64,000 bases of DNA from Chytridium lagenaria (Eukaryota > Chytridiomycota > Chytridiomycetes > Chytridiales > Chytridiaceae). Under the pieces are notes generated by a model. That model was not told where the DNA came from. It saw only the letters and a program-made list of their open reading frames with translations, and ran no database searches. Both the position numbers and the translations under genes were made by a program. Location of the stretch: assembly GCA_025449115.1 (NCBI GenBank), contig JAHLKC010000035.1, positions 62,001 through 126,000 on the forward strand. Direction: 5' to 3'. Shown piece after piece: positions 21,601 to 31,256 of this stretch. Every line of letters starts with the position of its first letter. The first letter of the stretch is position 1.

Positions 21601-24112
21601 TCACACTGCTGTTGTCAACTTGTCTTCGACGTTCAGATGGGTTCTTTCGGGAACACCTCCTCTTAAAGATTTTATTGACATCAAGGGTATTGCCGTCTTC
21701 CTTGGCGTACACCTTGGTGTGGACGACGAAACTAACTACAACTCTCAAGCTGCCAAGAAGCGACGGAAGGAGGCTACCAAGGTTGAGCAGTTCCACTCGT
21801 TCCGTGAAGTACATACGGAAACGTGGCATGCTAGACGTCACGCTCTTGCGCAGACGTTCCTTGATCGTTTTGTGAGACAGAATGTTGCAGAGATTGACGA
21901 GATTCCGTTTGAGGAGTCTATTATGGCGGTGAGACTGCCGCCTGCTGAGAGGGCGATTTACCTTGAGCTCGAGCACCATTTGAGTGCTATGGAAATGAAT
22001 TCGAAGAAGGCTATCAGATCAAAGAAGGAGGCAGATGGGGATCGTGATAGGAGGATGCAGATTTCATTGGGGAGTTCATCGACAGCTGAAGAAGCGCTAT
22101 TAAAGAGGTGCTCTCATTTTGATGTAGAGATTGTGACTGATAATAAGGATGGCAAGAAGGGTGGAAAGGGTAAGAAGGCTGCTGGAAGGAAAAGGAAGGG
22201 TGATGACTCTGAGAGTGAAGAGGAGGAGGACGAGGAGGAGGAAGAGGATGATGGTGAAGATGATGAGAGTAACGATGATGGGTCAGATGATGATGGTCCC
22301 TCAAGAAAGATCCCGACGCGAAGATCTGCTAAGCCTGATCCGAAACGCCTCAAAGGTGCCGAAGGTAAAAAGGCCCAGCCCCGTCGTCACCCAAGAAGGG
22401 GGAAAATGGAGCGAGGGGAACCCGCGGCAAGCGCCTTACTGCTTTGGAGACATGCGATAAAATGGTTGATGTCCGTCAAGGACAACTTGATAACTGCTGT
22501 CGCGATCTTCTACGATATATTCGCATCACCAATGATTTCCGTATACGCGTGCGAGAGCGCCGTGACTTTGGGGATCGTCTTGCAGCCCTCCCGAATGGGG
22601 AATCGCCGGAGGATTTTGAAAAATGGTTAATGACAGTGTGTTCCATCGATTCGAATGGTGAAGGAGATCAAGAGGCAAAGGATATATTGTTGGAACTTAT
22701 GAAGGTGCTGGATGTAAACTTCCTATGGGATGGGGGGAGCGGGTTGCTAAGAGGGCTGCGGCTGCTGGGGCTGGTGTTGAGGGGTTGCAGACAATTGTAA
22801 GGCCGAAAATTGAGATTGGGGCGGAGAAGGATGTGAAGAAGGGCAAGAAGGCGGAGGATGATGCGGAGTTGGGATGGGATGAGAAGGAGATGAAGAGTAA
22901 GAACCTAGATGAGCTTCTTTTCGAGGTTCGTGAGAGGACGCATATGCTTAGACGACTTGATCGGGAGTTGATTGGGCGTGTGAGGTCGTTAAGGTTCTTG
23001 CTTGTTGTGAGAAATTTGTTGAAGAGTGCGAAAAGGGATGCTATTGTAATGGCTTGTAGTGAGGGGTGCCCTGGGTCGCGGGCTTTGGGAAGTGAAGAAA
23101 AGGGAGATGATATGGATGTGGATGCGAAAGAGGATGAGGTTATGGCCAACATCATTAATCTTGAACGCCAGGCGAATTGTCTTTCTGTTAAACTCAAAAA
23201 GGCCGGGGCTCTTCGCTTCGGTTGAGAGACGTGGCGATTCTGTCGTGTTGTGGACATATTGGGTGCCATGGGTGTATGAATTATTATGCATCGAGGAACG
23301 AATGCCCTGTTCCTGGGTGTGGTGTGAGGTCACATGATAAGGCCATTGTGAGTGCGGCTGAGTTGGGAACTGCTGATGAGGAGGCTCGTGATGGAGACGA
23401 GGGATCTGAATTGAGCGCTTGGGGAACAGGGGATTGGGATAAGGGAGAAGACGAGGAGGCTAAAATGGGTTGGGTCAAATGTGAAAACACGGAGTATGTT
23501 TCGGAGGATCTTTTGGCTCCCATTCTTTCGTCATCTTTGATTCTTCCGGGAGTTCGAACAACCATGACTCGGGTTGCCGCATCCGTTTCTGGCGATTTTG
23601 GCGCCAAGCTCCTTCAACTCGTTCGCATCCTCGCTGAAGTCGGACGTCGCAATGAACGCGCATTGGTTTTTGTTCAATTTACGGATCTCATGGAGAAGGT
23701 TGCCGAGGCGCTTGAATCCGAGGGGTTGGGGTACCTGCAAATCCGCGGATCGACACACCAAAAAAGCACAGCTCTTCAAGCGTTCCAACAACAGCAACCA
23801 CCTGTAAAGGGAGCCGTCAAGCCGCACGTGTTGCTCCTCCATGTCATGGACGAGAGCGCGGCAGGTGCGAATCTGACTGTTGCGAATCATGTGGTGTTTG
23901 TGGGACCTCTGCTTGCACCGACTATGGAGGTGTATACGGCTGCTGAGACGCAGGCTGTGGGGAGGTGTAGGAGATATGGGCAGACAAGGAGGGTTTACGT
24001 GCATCGATTGGTGACTGTTGGGACGATTGATGAGGGTATATTTAAGAGAAGAAGTGAGCATTTGAAAAGGGTACAGGAGATGGATGCTATTGAGGTTGAG
24101 GCAGATAGATAG
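15700..24112 (+). CDS. DNMT5: DNMT5-type cytosine-5 DNA methyltransferase with RING and SNF2 ATPase domains
   Basis: Exons: 15700-15757, 15838-15967, 16041-16890, 16938-17353, 17396-17782, 17988-19514, 19581-20132, 20300-24112; about 2,570 codons. Order: PIP box (residues 52-59); Lys/acidic repeats; C5-methyltransferase with motif I VATMCSGTESPLLAL, motif IV GTSCVDYSNLN (catalytic Cys after Ser), motif VI VVLENV, motif VIII TRTRGYLLA and motifs IX-X TNRGGPLIGLEALSLQGIP and DLAGNAM; Cys-rich RING-like finger (CKYCGHSACTSCGG); Rad5/SNF2-like ATPase with Walker A VIADQVGYGKTAITLG, a DEFT box in VVVDEFTYLED and WVLSGTPP; a second RING-like half (SCCGHIGCHGCMNYY); helicase C-terminal part (ALVFVQF, QAVGRCRRYGQTRRVYVHRL). 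In Cryptococcus DNMT5 maintains 5mC on hemimethylated DNA using ATP. No chromodomain was found. Frameshifts lie near 16454, 22370, 22725 and 23220. The intron after 20132 begins GC. Confidence 0.9.
15933..15956 (+). other. PCNA-interacting peptide (PIP box) in DNMT5
   Basis: Codons for QGSITSFF fit the PIP consensus Q-x-x-(I/L/M/V)-x-x-(F/Y)-(F/Y) exactly and are flanked by Lys and by Thr-Pro. They sit in exon 2, residues 52-59, before the acidic repeats. The position and sequence resemble the N-terminal PIP boxes of DNMT1 (QTTITSHF) and of replication repair factors. Confidence 0.8.
16141..16540 (+). repeat. Degenerate tandem Lys/acidic repeat in DNMT5
   Basis: Three to four units have the pattern K-K-x-(P/x)-x-(R/K)-K-A/G followed by E-V-E-S-E-D-E-D-D-D and then K-V-x-D-K. 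An extra AG dinucleotide at about 16454, within a GAGAG context, shifts the frame inside the fourth unit. Confidence 0.7.
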
Positions 24113-24343
24113 AGGGAAGGTTGAGGCGACGGAGACGGCTTTAGACGCGTGAAAAATTGTGTGCTTGTTTTTGACCACGAATTGTGTGGACTTTTTTCCT
24201 TAATGGCAGGGGTGCGTTGCTTTATATTATTAATTTTTTCCTACCCTCATAACCCTGCTTTCTTGTATTCTTTCTTTTTGTATGTAATGTTTTATTTCCG
24301 CAAGAAGATGATGCGCAGAGTAAAAATAAAAATGAAGTAAAAA

Positions 24344-24481
24344 ATGAAGCTTTCGCTTGGTAAGATTTTTCGCCACGTTTAATTCTTGTTAGCATCGCTC
24401 AAGCTCAAGGGAGGCAGCACCCTCTCCACGGCCCAGTTCCTCGACGATCAGCAGGACGACAACAAGCCCCGTAACGCCTAA
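24344..24481 (+). CDS. Possible 34-residue two-exon small protein
   Basis: An ATG at 24344 with exon 24344-24359, an unusually short GTAAG...TTAG intron (24360-24392, 33 nt) and exon 24393-24481 gives a 34-residue peptide (MKLSLASLKLKGG, then TLSTAQFLDDQQDDNK, stop TAA). The second exon uses C-ending codons as highly expressed fungal genes do. It may be a real small gene, a fragment of an expressed gene, or chance in the DNMT5 3' region. No family is recognised. Confidence 0.25.
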
Positions 24482-24507
24482 AATCCCCGTAACTGTGAAA
24501 CTACGGC

Positions 24508-24539
24508 CTCCTACCACGTATCCAAAGATATGGTAGGAG
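24508..24539. repeat. Perfect 9-bp inverted repeat (hairpin)
   Basis: Arms CTCCTACCA (24508-24516) and TGGTAGGAG (24531-24539) are exact complements with a 14-base loop. It lies just downstream of the possible small gene. Confidence 0.7.
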
Positions 24540-24779
24540 TTTCAATAGGACTAGTACCTTCTAATGGTACATAGAACGTCTACACATAGATAAATAAAGT
24601 TTAGTGTACTTGACAGAGATAAACAAAGTCCAGAGCATGAATGAAAGGTAAAGGAAAGGGAAAGAGGGATACAAGCACGGAACCAGAAATAAGAGATACT
24701 TAGCTGCGGTATTCTCAAGTAAGTCTTCTTACAACCATTTTTGCCCATTCCGTCAATCATCATGGCAGTAAAGGCGTTT

Positions 24780-24802
24780 CCTTAGCGTTCCCAGTGCTAA
24801 GG
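24780..24802. repeat. Perfect 7-bp inverted repeat (hairpin)
   Basis: CCTTAGC (24780-24786) pairs with GCTAAGG (24796-24802) around a 9-base loop. Confidence 0.6.
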
Positions 24803-24836
24803 GCAGTCTCTAAACCCGAAATGACGATAATGAGGG

Positions 24837-25000
24837 GAAGCTGCGTTGATACTCCATCTCACCGGCAGCGAGCTGAAAGGGGGATTTGCTGATCGGGGCT
24901 TTGCAGCAGCCGATCACCCTACGCCACGGAACATACGCGGTGTGTCCGAGGACCTGACAGAGGCACCTTCTAGTAAGATTACTTGATACTAACCTTGGTG
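24837..25000. other. GC-rich island, structured RNA or old coding exon
   Basis: The island is GC-rich relative to the surrounding AT-rich DNA. It contains a strong hairpin (TGATCGG ... CCGATCA, about 24889-24918) and, on the plus strand, an open frame of about 45 codons ending at a sequence like a very short intron: GTAAGA near 24973, TACTAAC near 24988 and CAG near 25006. It matches none of the snRNAs or 5S rRNA that I checked by eye. Confidence 0.3.
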
Positions 25001-25021
25001 CCAGAGGTAGGCGCGTGTGTA

Positions 25022-25053
25022 TGTGAGAAGACCTGGACCTGGACCTGGACAGG
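25022..25053 (+). repeat. CTGGAC hexamer tandem repeat
   Basis: ACCTGGACCTGGACCTGGAC is followed by a fourth degenerate unit. It is a short microsatellite-like array. Confidence 0.7.
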
Positions 25054-25642
25054 ACTGGGGACAGGTTTTGGGATGTGTGAAGAATTACATTATTCACATG
25101 GCCTATGGCTCATAAGGACATTCCGTCTAAGTCCGTTGAGTTCCGTTATATCCCGCGTCGACGCGTATATTTACGCGTCATATTGAATCCTCCCTTCTTT
25201 TCCCTTTGGGTTTTTTATATATAGTTTTTCCCCACGTTTATAGGGTTTTTATTGAAGGAGGTGGCGCGCATATGTGCCGTTTATGTGTGTGTGCATATGT
25301 TGTGTCTATTATTTATTTGTATTTTGTGTATTACTTTAATATGAGAGATTTCTTGATTTAATTTGTACCTTGTTGAATTAAGTGGTTGATATTGAGTTGA
25401 TTCCCCATCCTCTATCTCACGCGCGTGGCCTCGCCGTGATCTCCCTTCACTCCTTCTTGGATGGCAGCCCACCCCTCTACCCCCTGCCACCTGGTGAAGC
25501 CGCAATCCAGCTGTTTGAAGCAGAAGGCTGCAATGGGAGCCCAAGGGTCCTCCTCATTGTCAGTGTCCTTTAGCTTAGGCTTGGTCGGCTACATTCCACC
25601 TCTGATGATCCCCGAGCCGGTGATCGACGCTGCAGGCAGGTG

Positions 25643-25915
25643 ATGAGTGAGGTTACCCTGTGCCAGCTCGTGAGGCAACGAGATCATCACGTTCCAAAAG
25701 GTGCCATAGCAGGAAGGCAAGGAGGCTTTCAGCCATCCCCGATTGCCAGGAGACGATCTGGTGCTGATATTGGTTTAGAAGCAAGGTAAGTCGATAATGA
25801 AGATACTAAAACCGTTCCCATCTCCCTTTTATTTAATAGAACTCGCGAAAACTACCACACACAGCCAAAACAACAACTAACATCACTTAGACGGCGGAGT
25901 ACATCCGTCCTTTAG
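25643..25915 (+). CDS. Possible 72-residue two-exon orphan protein
   Basis: ATG at 25643 opens a frame (MSEVTLCQLVRQRDHHVPKG) that ends at a consensus donor (AAG|GTAAGT after 25785). The acceptor TTAATAG before 25840 keeps the frame (RTRENYHTQPKQQ) to a stop at 25913-25915. Exons are 25643-25785 and 25840-25915. The peptide is basic with several Arg clusters. It lies in a GC-richer island directly before a dispersed repeat, so it could belong to an element. No homologue is recognised. Confidence 0.3.
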
Positions 25916-25993
25916 GTGCTCTGTGGACTTGCTCTGCTGGAGCAACTCCTTTACTCTTCTCCCCTACCCCCTAGTCAAAGCTAGGTAGGGAGG

Positions 25994-26402
25994 GATGGGT
26001 CAAGAGAAGATCACAGATGGGACAACTTCTCTATCTTTATTTATCAAACCCTCTCGCTCAACATAAACATAAATAAATAATAAATAAACATATAAACAAT
26101 GGGTATAAATGAGCGAGGGGAAAAGGAAGAGACATGTACAAAATAAAAAAAAGAAGACAAAAAAAACAAAGTCCCAAGATACAAAAGGGCGGTAAACAGG
26201 GAAACCCGACAGCGACATATGTACAATGCCGTGGGAAAACCTAAATACCGTATAAGGTAAGTAAAGACTTACCATGACAAATCCTAAGACTTCGTTAGTG
26301 TACAAGCAGGAGGGGGTAAAAGGAAAAGCCGTACATATAGCATCTTGGAAATATGCTTACGGTGAAATATCATTTTACTGAATATTTCACATAACGCCTA
26401 AA
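25994..26402 (+). repeat. Dispersed repeat, copy A
   Basis: It shares several blocks in the same order with 40094-40474: GATGGGACAACTT, CTCGCTCAAC, TATAAATGAGCGAGGG, GGAAAA-CCT, CGGTATAAGG, TAAAGACTTACC, GTGAAATATCATTT and ATTTCAC. CTCGCTCA and TGAGCGAG form an inverted repeat inside the copy, and GGTAAGT/ACTTACC and GAAATAT/ATATTTC form two more. No coding frame spans it, so it looks like a non-autonomous or foldback element. Confidence 0.65.
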
Positions 26403-27878
26403 ATCCCTTTTTAATTACTTTACACCTTCCTCTTTATTACATTTGTGGCCCTACTTCTCCTTTTGGGGGATAGAGGCAAAAACTCTTGTAAGTAGACTTG
26501 TTCTACATGTTTCTACATGTATGTGACATGGAAATACAATGATTTGTACGTGTTCACATAAATTCACCTAGTAGTATAAAAGTTAGTTTTAAACTTATGT
26601 ATCTTACAAAACGCCATCTGTCAGTCTATCATGTCATCAGGAGGCGTTTTAAGTGGAGGACCTGCGCTGGGATGTCCCCGGATGTCTAATTTTGCTTTAG
26701 AATCTTGGATTTGTGTTTAACTTTGCAGAATATTTGCTGAGGCAGATATATGAGGAGAGGCTCACTTTGAGGTAAGAAGCATACACAGCAGTGACGGCGT
26801 CAGATGGCGGATCAGCACTCATGTTGCAAGCAACATTGACAGGGAGGGGTTGGTGGGTGTGCCGTTTCATGTTATTAACTATCAAAGGGCTGTTGACGTT
26901 GCTGATAGTGGGGATCGTTGTTACTGTAAAGGCGCAAAGATGGTGGTAGAATGATAGTGAGAGGGCTGAGTTGCAGTGGCGGATAAGATGACCTCTCAAA
27001 GAAGCATAAATGCATTGAATATATAGATGTTGCGCCATTATTAATTATATGTGTGTTCCAATTCTTTGATTCCCTTCACATGGTTTTACTTAGTTCCCTG
27101 TATATATACAAGAGGTTTGTACTAAAGAAAAGATTGTATGCCAACTTAAGATATGCTAATATGTGCGGTTGAGATGCCTATTGTTGTAATTTGATCCCCA
27201 TTCATCTATTATTTAGTTTGTCGTTGAAAGTTGAATAGATTTTACATACACTTTCTGTAAACCTGGATTAAGCCCATTGCATGTCCAGGCCAAACCACTG
27301 GTGGATTGTGCTATTACCTTTCCATGTATACCCAAGTACTCAGAGGGAGACTGCAATCTAAACAAAGACATTGCCTATGAAGGTAATGAGTCATAAGAAG
27401 AAAATTCAAGGACATGATTCTTTCTATGGATTAGTCAGTATAACTACCTCTGTTCTATTCTGGATTGCACAATGTACCAGCCGGTTGCCTGCAGTGGAAA
27501 TGCAGCATGAGCAGGGCCCTGGATGAATAATTGAGTAATAATTTTACTTTATTGTTGCAATTATTATGAGGCCTGGTACACTTCTTAGAGAGGGATGTAA
27601 TCCCTATGAGAAGTATAATGGGTGCTTTTCCTTTTGCGGTAAAGACATTTTGTTAAGGTGATGGAGATTGATGGAGATCAAAAGTTGAACTATAACACAC
27701 TGCCGTCACCCTTGCTAAGGCTGTTATCCAGAGCATTATTTATTTATCTGTACTCACAATATTTGAAGTTTGGCTTCACCTCTTTGGGTGTTCATTTAGA
27801 TGAGTCTCTTGCAAATACTATACGTATTGCAGGCTCAAGGAGCCATCCTTGCATGGAACAAATTCAGAGTTTTGGTTA
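26403..27878. other. AT-rich non-coding DNA
   Basis: Only short frames without coding character are present (for example 26697-27038 on the minus strand). No RNA gene or splice structure is recognised in this 1.5 kb. Confidence 0.45.
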
Positions 27879-28197
27879 GCATTTGAGATGGATAGTCACA
27901 AATTCAGAATTTTGGAATTTGAATTCTTAGAGCTATTGCGCTCTGCGTGGATCAAAATGAAAAAAGAGTAATATGCACACTTCCTGATAAATGACCATTG
28001 ATTATTGTTCTTGTATGAAACCATTTCAGACTTTGAGCATTTGAGATGGATGATTCCTGACAAAATTAGAATTTCAGTTTTTGAATTCTTGGAGCTATCT
28101 ATCGCGTTTTCTGTGAGGATAAAAAGGTGAAACAGAAATATGTTCTCAGTAGGAGTATTTACTCAAGTTTGCGTGTCATTCTTTCTATCATCAGGCA
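27879..28197 (-). pseudogene. Two decayed partial U6-like copies
   Basis: The block 28103-28197 aligns by eye with the 3' half of the U6 gene at 28244-28340, with many changes: GCGTTTTCTG, AAAAAG, AGAAATAT, ACTCAAGTTT and GCGTGTCATTC occur in the same order. A more degenerate version sits at about 27900-27980. The 16-base string AGCATTTGAGATGGAT occurs exactly twice, near 27878 and 28036, marking tandem units. Confidence 0.55.
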
Positions 28198-28273
28198 CAC
28201 AAAATTCAGAATTTTGGCAGTTGATTGTAAAATAATCGCGTTCATTGCGTTTTCTGCGCAGGTAAAAAGAAGC

Positions 28274-28278
28274 AAAAA
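28274..28278 (-). terminator. Pol III T-run terminator of U6
   Basis: Five consecutive T on the minus strand directly follow the U6 3' hairpin, with a second T5 a few bases further on (near 28264-28268). Confidence 0.6.
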
Positions 28279-28340
28279 GAAATATATCCCCCGAAGGGGC
28301 ATCCACTCAAGTTTTGCGTGTCATCCTTGCACAGGGAGCC

Positions 28341-28371
<31 letters not shown>

Positions 28372-28404
28372 CATTGATGTCGCGGGGCCCGAAGACCCCG
28401 GACA
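28274..28404 (-). ncRNA. U6 spliceosomal snRNA
   Basis: The minus strand reads AAAATTGGAACGATACAGAG, then AAGATTAGCATGG, CTCCCTGTGCAAGGATGACA and CGCAAA. These are the ACAGAGA box, the AGC triad and the internal stem-loop of U6, which pairs with U2 and the 5' splice site in the spliceosome core. The 5' end forms a stem-loop with a C(UUCG)G tetraloop (CCGGGGTCTTCGGGCCCCG). The 3' part has a second UUCG hairpin (GCCCCTTCGGGG), then a T run (28278-28274) as Pol III terminator. A TATA-like box lies about 25-30 bases upstream. The presence of U6 fits the intron-rich genes around it. The exact ends are estimates. Confidence 0.93.
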
Positions 28405-28425
28405 TTAATTTTCTGTCATGCGCAG

Positions 28426-28438
28426 GTATATAAAATAC
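28426..28438 (-). promoter_or_regulatory. TATA box of the U6 gene
   Basis: On the minus strand GTATTTTATATAC lies about 25-30 bases upstream of the inferred U6 start, the usual position for the TATA element of Pol III U6 promoters. Confidence 0.7.
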
Positions 28439-28439
28439 G

Positions 28440-29697
28440 TTTTTTCTGATAACTACTGTGTTGCAGGTTGTGTCCCTGCCAAGGGTGAAAGGTATTGCGC
28501 ATTAATGGCAGTCGCCGCAGTTGGTTTACTTTTTTGGGGGGTGCCTTTTGAATGAGAAGCGGAGAGTGAAAAAGACACGAAATTTTCGTTATAAAATTCC
28601 TGAAAAGGTTCAAGCCTAACAAGAAAACTTATTATAAGTTAACCTATAGTTATTGTGTGGATGGAGGCCTTTGTTACTTGCAATTATTTATGAGCGATTT
28701 ATTTGATTCAGCATAGGTGTTTATGCTTGATGTTCTAACAGTCAGTCAGAGTCGCCATCTGTGGATCGATGGTTGTTGTGTGCCCACAGGTGCTCTTGTT
28801 ATAGCGGGCCAGAAACTAGTTACTATTTAAAGTAGATAAGCCTGGGTGTTAGCTAGCTTCTCAACGATAACACTCATAACCTGTCAATGCAATTCAGGCC
28901 CTTATTGAACGCCGTCGTCACAACGAAAGAGTCCTCCACTTTATCGTCTAATCGGAAAGGGCACAAAAAATAAAACTGGATACCTTGGAAAGTTTACAAG
29001 TCTTAATAACAAATAAACCCTTCGAAAGCAAATGGAAACAACCATTTCTCAGTTTTTGAGCGACAAAACTCATGTTACAGTTGCGTATCTTTGTGCCTTT
29101 TACTTATGCCAATATGCCTTCCCCTTCTTTCTTTCGTTCTTTTGTAGTGCCTTTTACTCTTTACCCCCTTAACCACGCCCTAGGACCCCTGCTTTGACAG
29201 CACACATATACACAAAATGATATCCCTTTTCTCTCAAAGCTTGAAGTATGAGTACATATCCTTCAATTCTGTTTATTTTACCAAGTTTTAAGTGCAAAAC
29301 TTCGTAAAAAAAATATACAAATACCTAGAGCAAGTTATTCAGGACAGTTTAAGTCGACTTTATCTTCGCAGTTTATACAAAGTTCAGGTTGTCTCCAAAA
29401 AGTATAGAATTGGCAAAAACCAGCGCTTTTTTGTTTTTCGCTTACTAAAAAATGCATCAAACAGGGGAGGCAAAACAAAAGTTATTGTGATGAGAAAAGT
29501 AATGGGGAGATATCGAAAGAAACCAGATGAACAACGGAAGAAATTTTGGATTAAAGCACACAATGATTGGGGCATGTTGAACCACATACGCGTATGGCAC
29601 GCCCAAACAAGCATTGCGATAAAATAAAAACATCATAAAAACCTAAAGGGGAAAAATAAACCACCACATGAATACATTCAGTAGCGATCACAGCCAA
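28440..29697. other. Intergenic, no recognised feature
   Basis: This AT-rich DNA lies upstream of U6 and downstream of the DUF3712-like gene. An open frame at 29292-29627 (+) is Lys-rich and lacks any recognised motif, so I do not call it a gene. Confidence 0.4.
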
Positions 29698-31256
29698 TTA
29701 AAGCTTCATCATCATCCCAACCTCTTTAACCAGCTTGCCCAAAATCCCTTCCTCCTGCGCTCCAGCCACAAAAACCCTAAACTTCCATTTCCCCAACATC
29801 TTAACAACCCATTCTGGCACCTCCTTGAAACCCTTGGCCTCAACCTCCCCAACTCCCAACTCCGTGTCAACCCCATCCGCATATAACCCGATCCAATCCG
29901 CCAATTTCTCAGTGCCGTCGTAATCGGCTTTGCCAAGGATCCTCAAGGCTTTAAGGTTCCGCTCACCAGGGAGAAGGTGCAGGGTGGATGGGACAGGGAG
30001 GTTGATGGCAACATCGGGGACGGCGGTATTGGGAGCACCAAGGTGGACACGAAGACGGAGAATGCGGGTTTCTTCAAAAAAGACGGAGAAGAGGATGTGA
30101 GGGATGAAGAGGGGTCGTAGGGGTCTGCAGACGGGACGGCGGGGGATCCAAGAGAGACAAGGAGAGGTTGGTAAAGGAGGCTGTGACGTTGAAGGCTTAG
30201 AATTTGAGAGACGGTGCCATCGGGAAGAGTGATTGAATCGTAGGCAATGTTGGTGTCATCTGCGGTGACGTTGAGGCGTCAAGCGGGTTGGTTGCTCCGA
30301 TTCCGCCTCCAGGGGTAAGAAGGGAGGTGATGAAAGATTCCGGTGCAGGGTCATAACGGAGGTAAGTCCACATAGGGATTCTCCAACGTCCCAGATTCGG
30401 GATGGTCATCACTGGGACACCTTGTTGACGGAATGTGAAGGGTTTGGGGGAGGACCTGGGTTAGGGGTTGTGGAGGCGAGCGCGAATGTGAGTGCGTCTG
30501 TGACAAAATCAGAGATGAAGGAGGTGTCAAGACGTTCAAGGGGTTTAGCGAATACAATTTGGACGGCGGTGGCATTTTTGGGGGTGATAAGACCGGGGAA
30601 GGGGACGGAAAGAACGACTGGAGGAGTTTCGTGAGGGAGACCAAGGTAACGGTCTTCATCTTCCCATGAGACAGGTATCCGGGGCGGGATGAGCGAGGGA
30701 CGGGAGCGACGGGAGGGCGGAGGTGGGGAGCCAAGGTTGCAGAGGAGAAAGTCGACATTGGACATGAGAATGTCGACAGGAGGGGTTCGCGGATAAATTG
30801 GGTGGCATTCAGGCGAATGCTAATGCTGTCATTTCCGATCGCGTCGATGTGGAAATTATTTAGCTGAATCGTGCCTTCCCCAGAACCCCTATACAATGAG
30901 GTTAGAAGCTACATCTAGACCAGCGAAAAATCAAAAAGAGAAAGAGAAAAAGAAAAACTAACTCACTTTTGAAGCCTCAAAGGAATGTACACAAAATACA
31001 CCACTGGCACGACCGTTGCTACAACAAGCCCCAACGCAACCAACCCTCCAACCAAAACCCTCACAGTCCATTTTCTTGCAACGCTTTGTCCAGGTGTAGC
31101 AGCAGTCGCAAGAGATGATCCTCGTGGGGGTCCAAGAAGCGGGGTAGTTTCTGACGAGACATTCGCGCCGTTTGCAGCGGAGTGAGGGGGAGGGTCAGAA
31201 AGAACATCGTCTTGTGCGGTGTGAGTGCTCACAACGGGATCATTTGCAGGCGGCAT
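29698..31256 (-). CDS. DUF3712/LEA-like single-pass membrane protein, probably vacuolar
   Basis: Exon 1 (31256-30967) starts MPPANDPVVSTHTAQ. It holds an acidic dileucine-like signal (ETTPLLG) and one membrane helix (VLVGGLVALGLVVATVVPVV) ending VYFVYIPLRLQK. It joins in frame at 30888 to GSGEGTIQLNNFHIDAIGND and SISIRLNATQFI, then after a one-base shift near 30790 to DILMSNVDFLLCNLG, VVLSVPFPGLITPKNATAVQ and FVTDALTFALAS. The tail ends in FRVFVAGAQEEGILGKLVKE. A short N-terminal cytoplasmic part, one helix and long beta-rich domains with N-A-T sites resemble fungal DUF3712 proteins such as yeast Tag1 at the vacuolar membrane. The exon structure between 30410 and 29946 is unresolved because the frame changes at least twice. 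Confidence 0.65.

Noticed and set aside
24837..25000. Candidate 5S rRNA, U1, U4, U5 or SRP RNA
   Set aside because: By-eye comparison found none of the conserved boxes of these RNAs; kept only as an unidentified structured island.
28127..28408. 93-codon plus-strand open frame
   Set aside because: It lies antisense to the U6 gene and its decayed copy and has no protein features.
29292..29627. Lys-rich 111-codon plus-strand frame
   Set aside because: AT-rich composition alone explains it; no domain or splice support.
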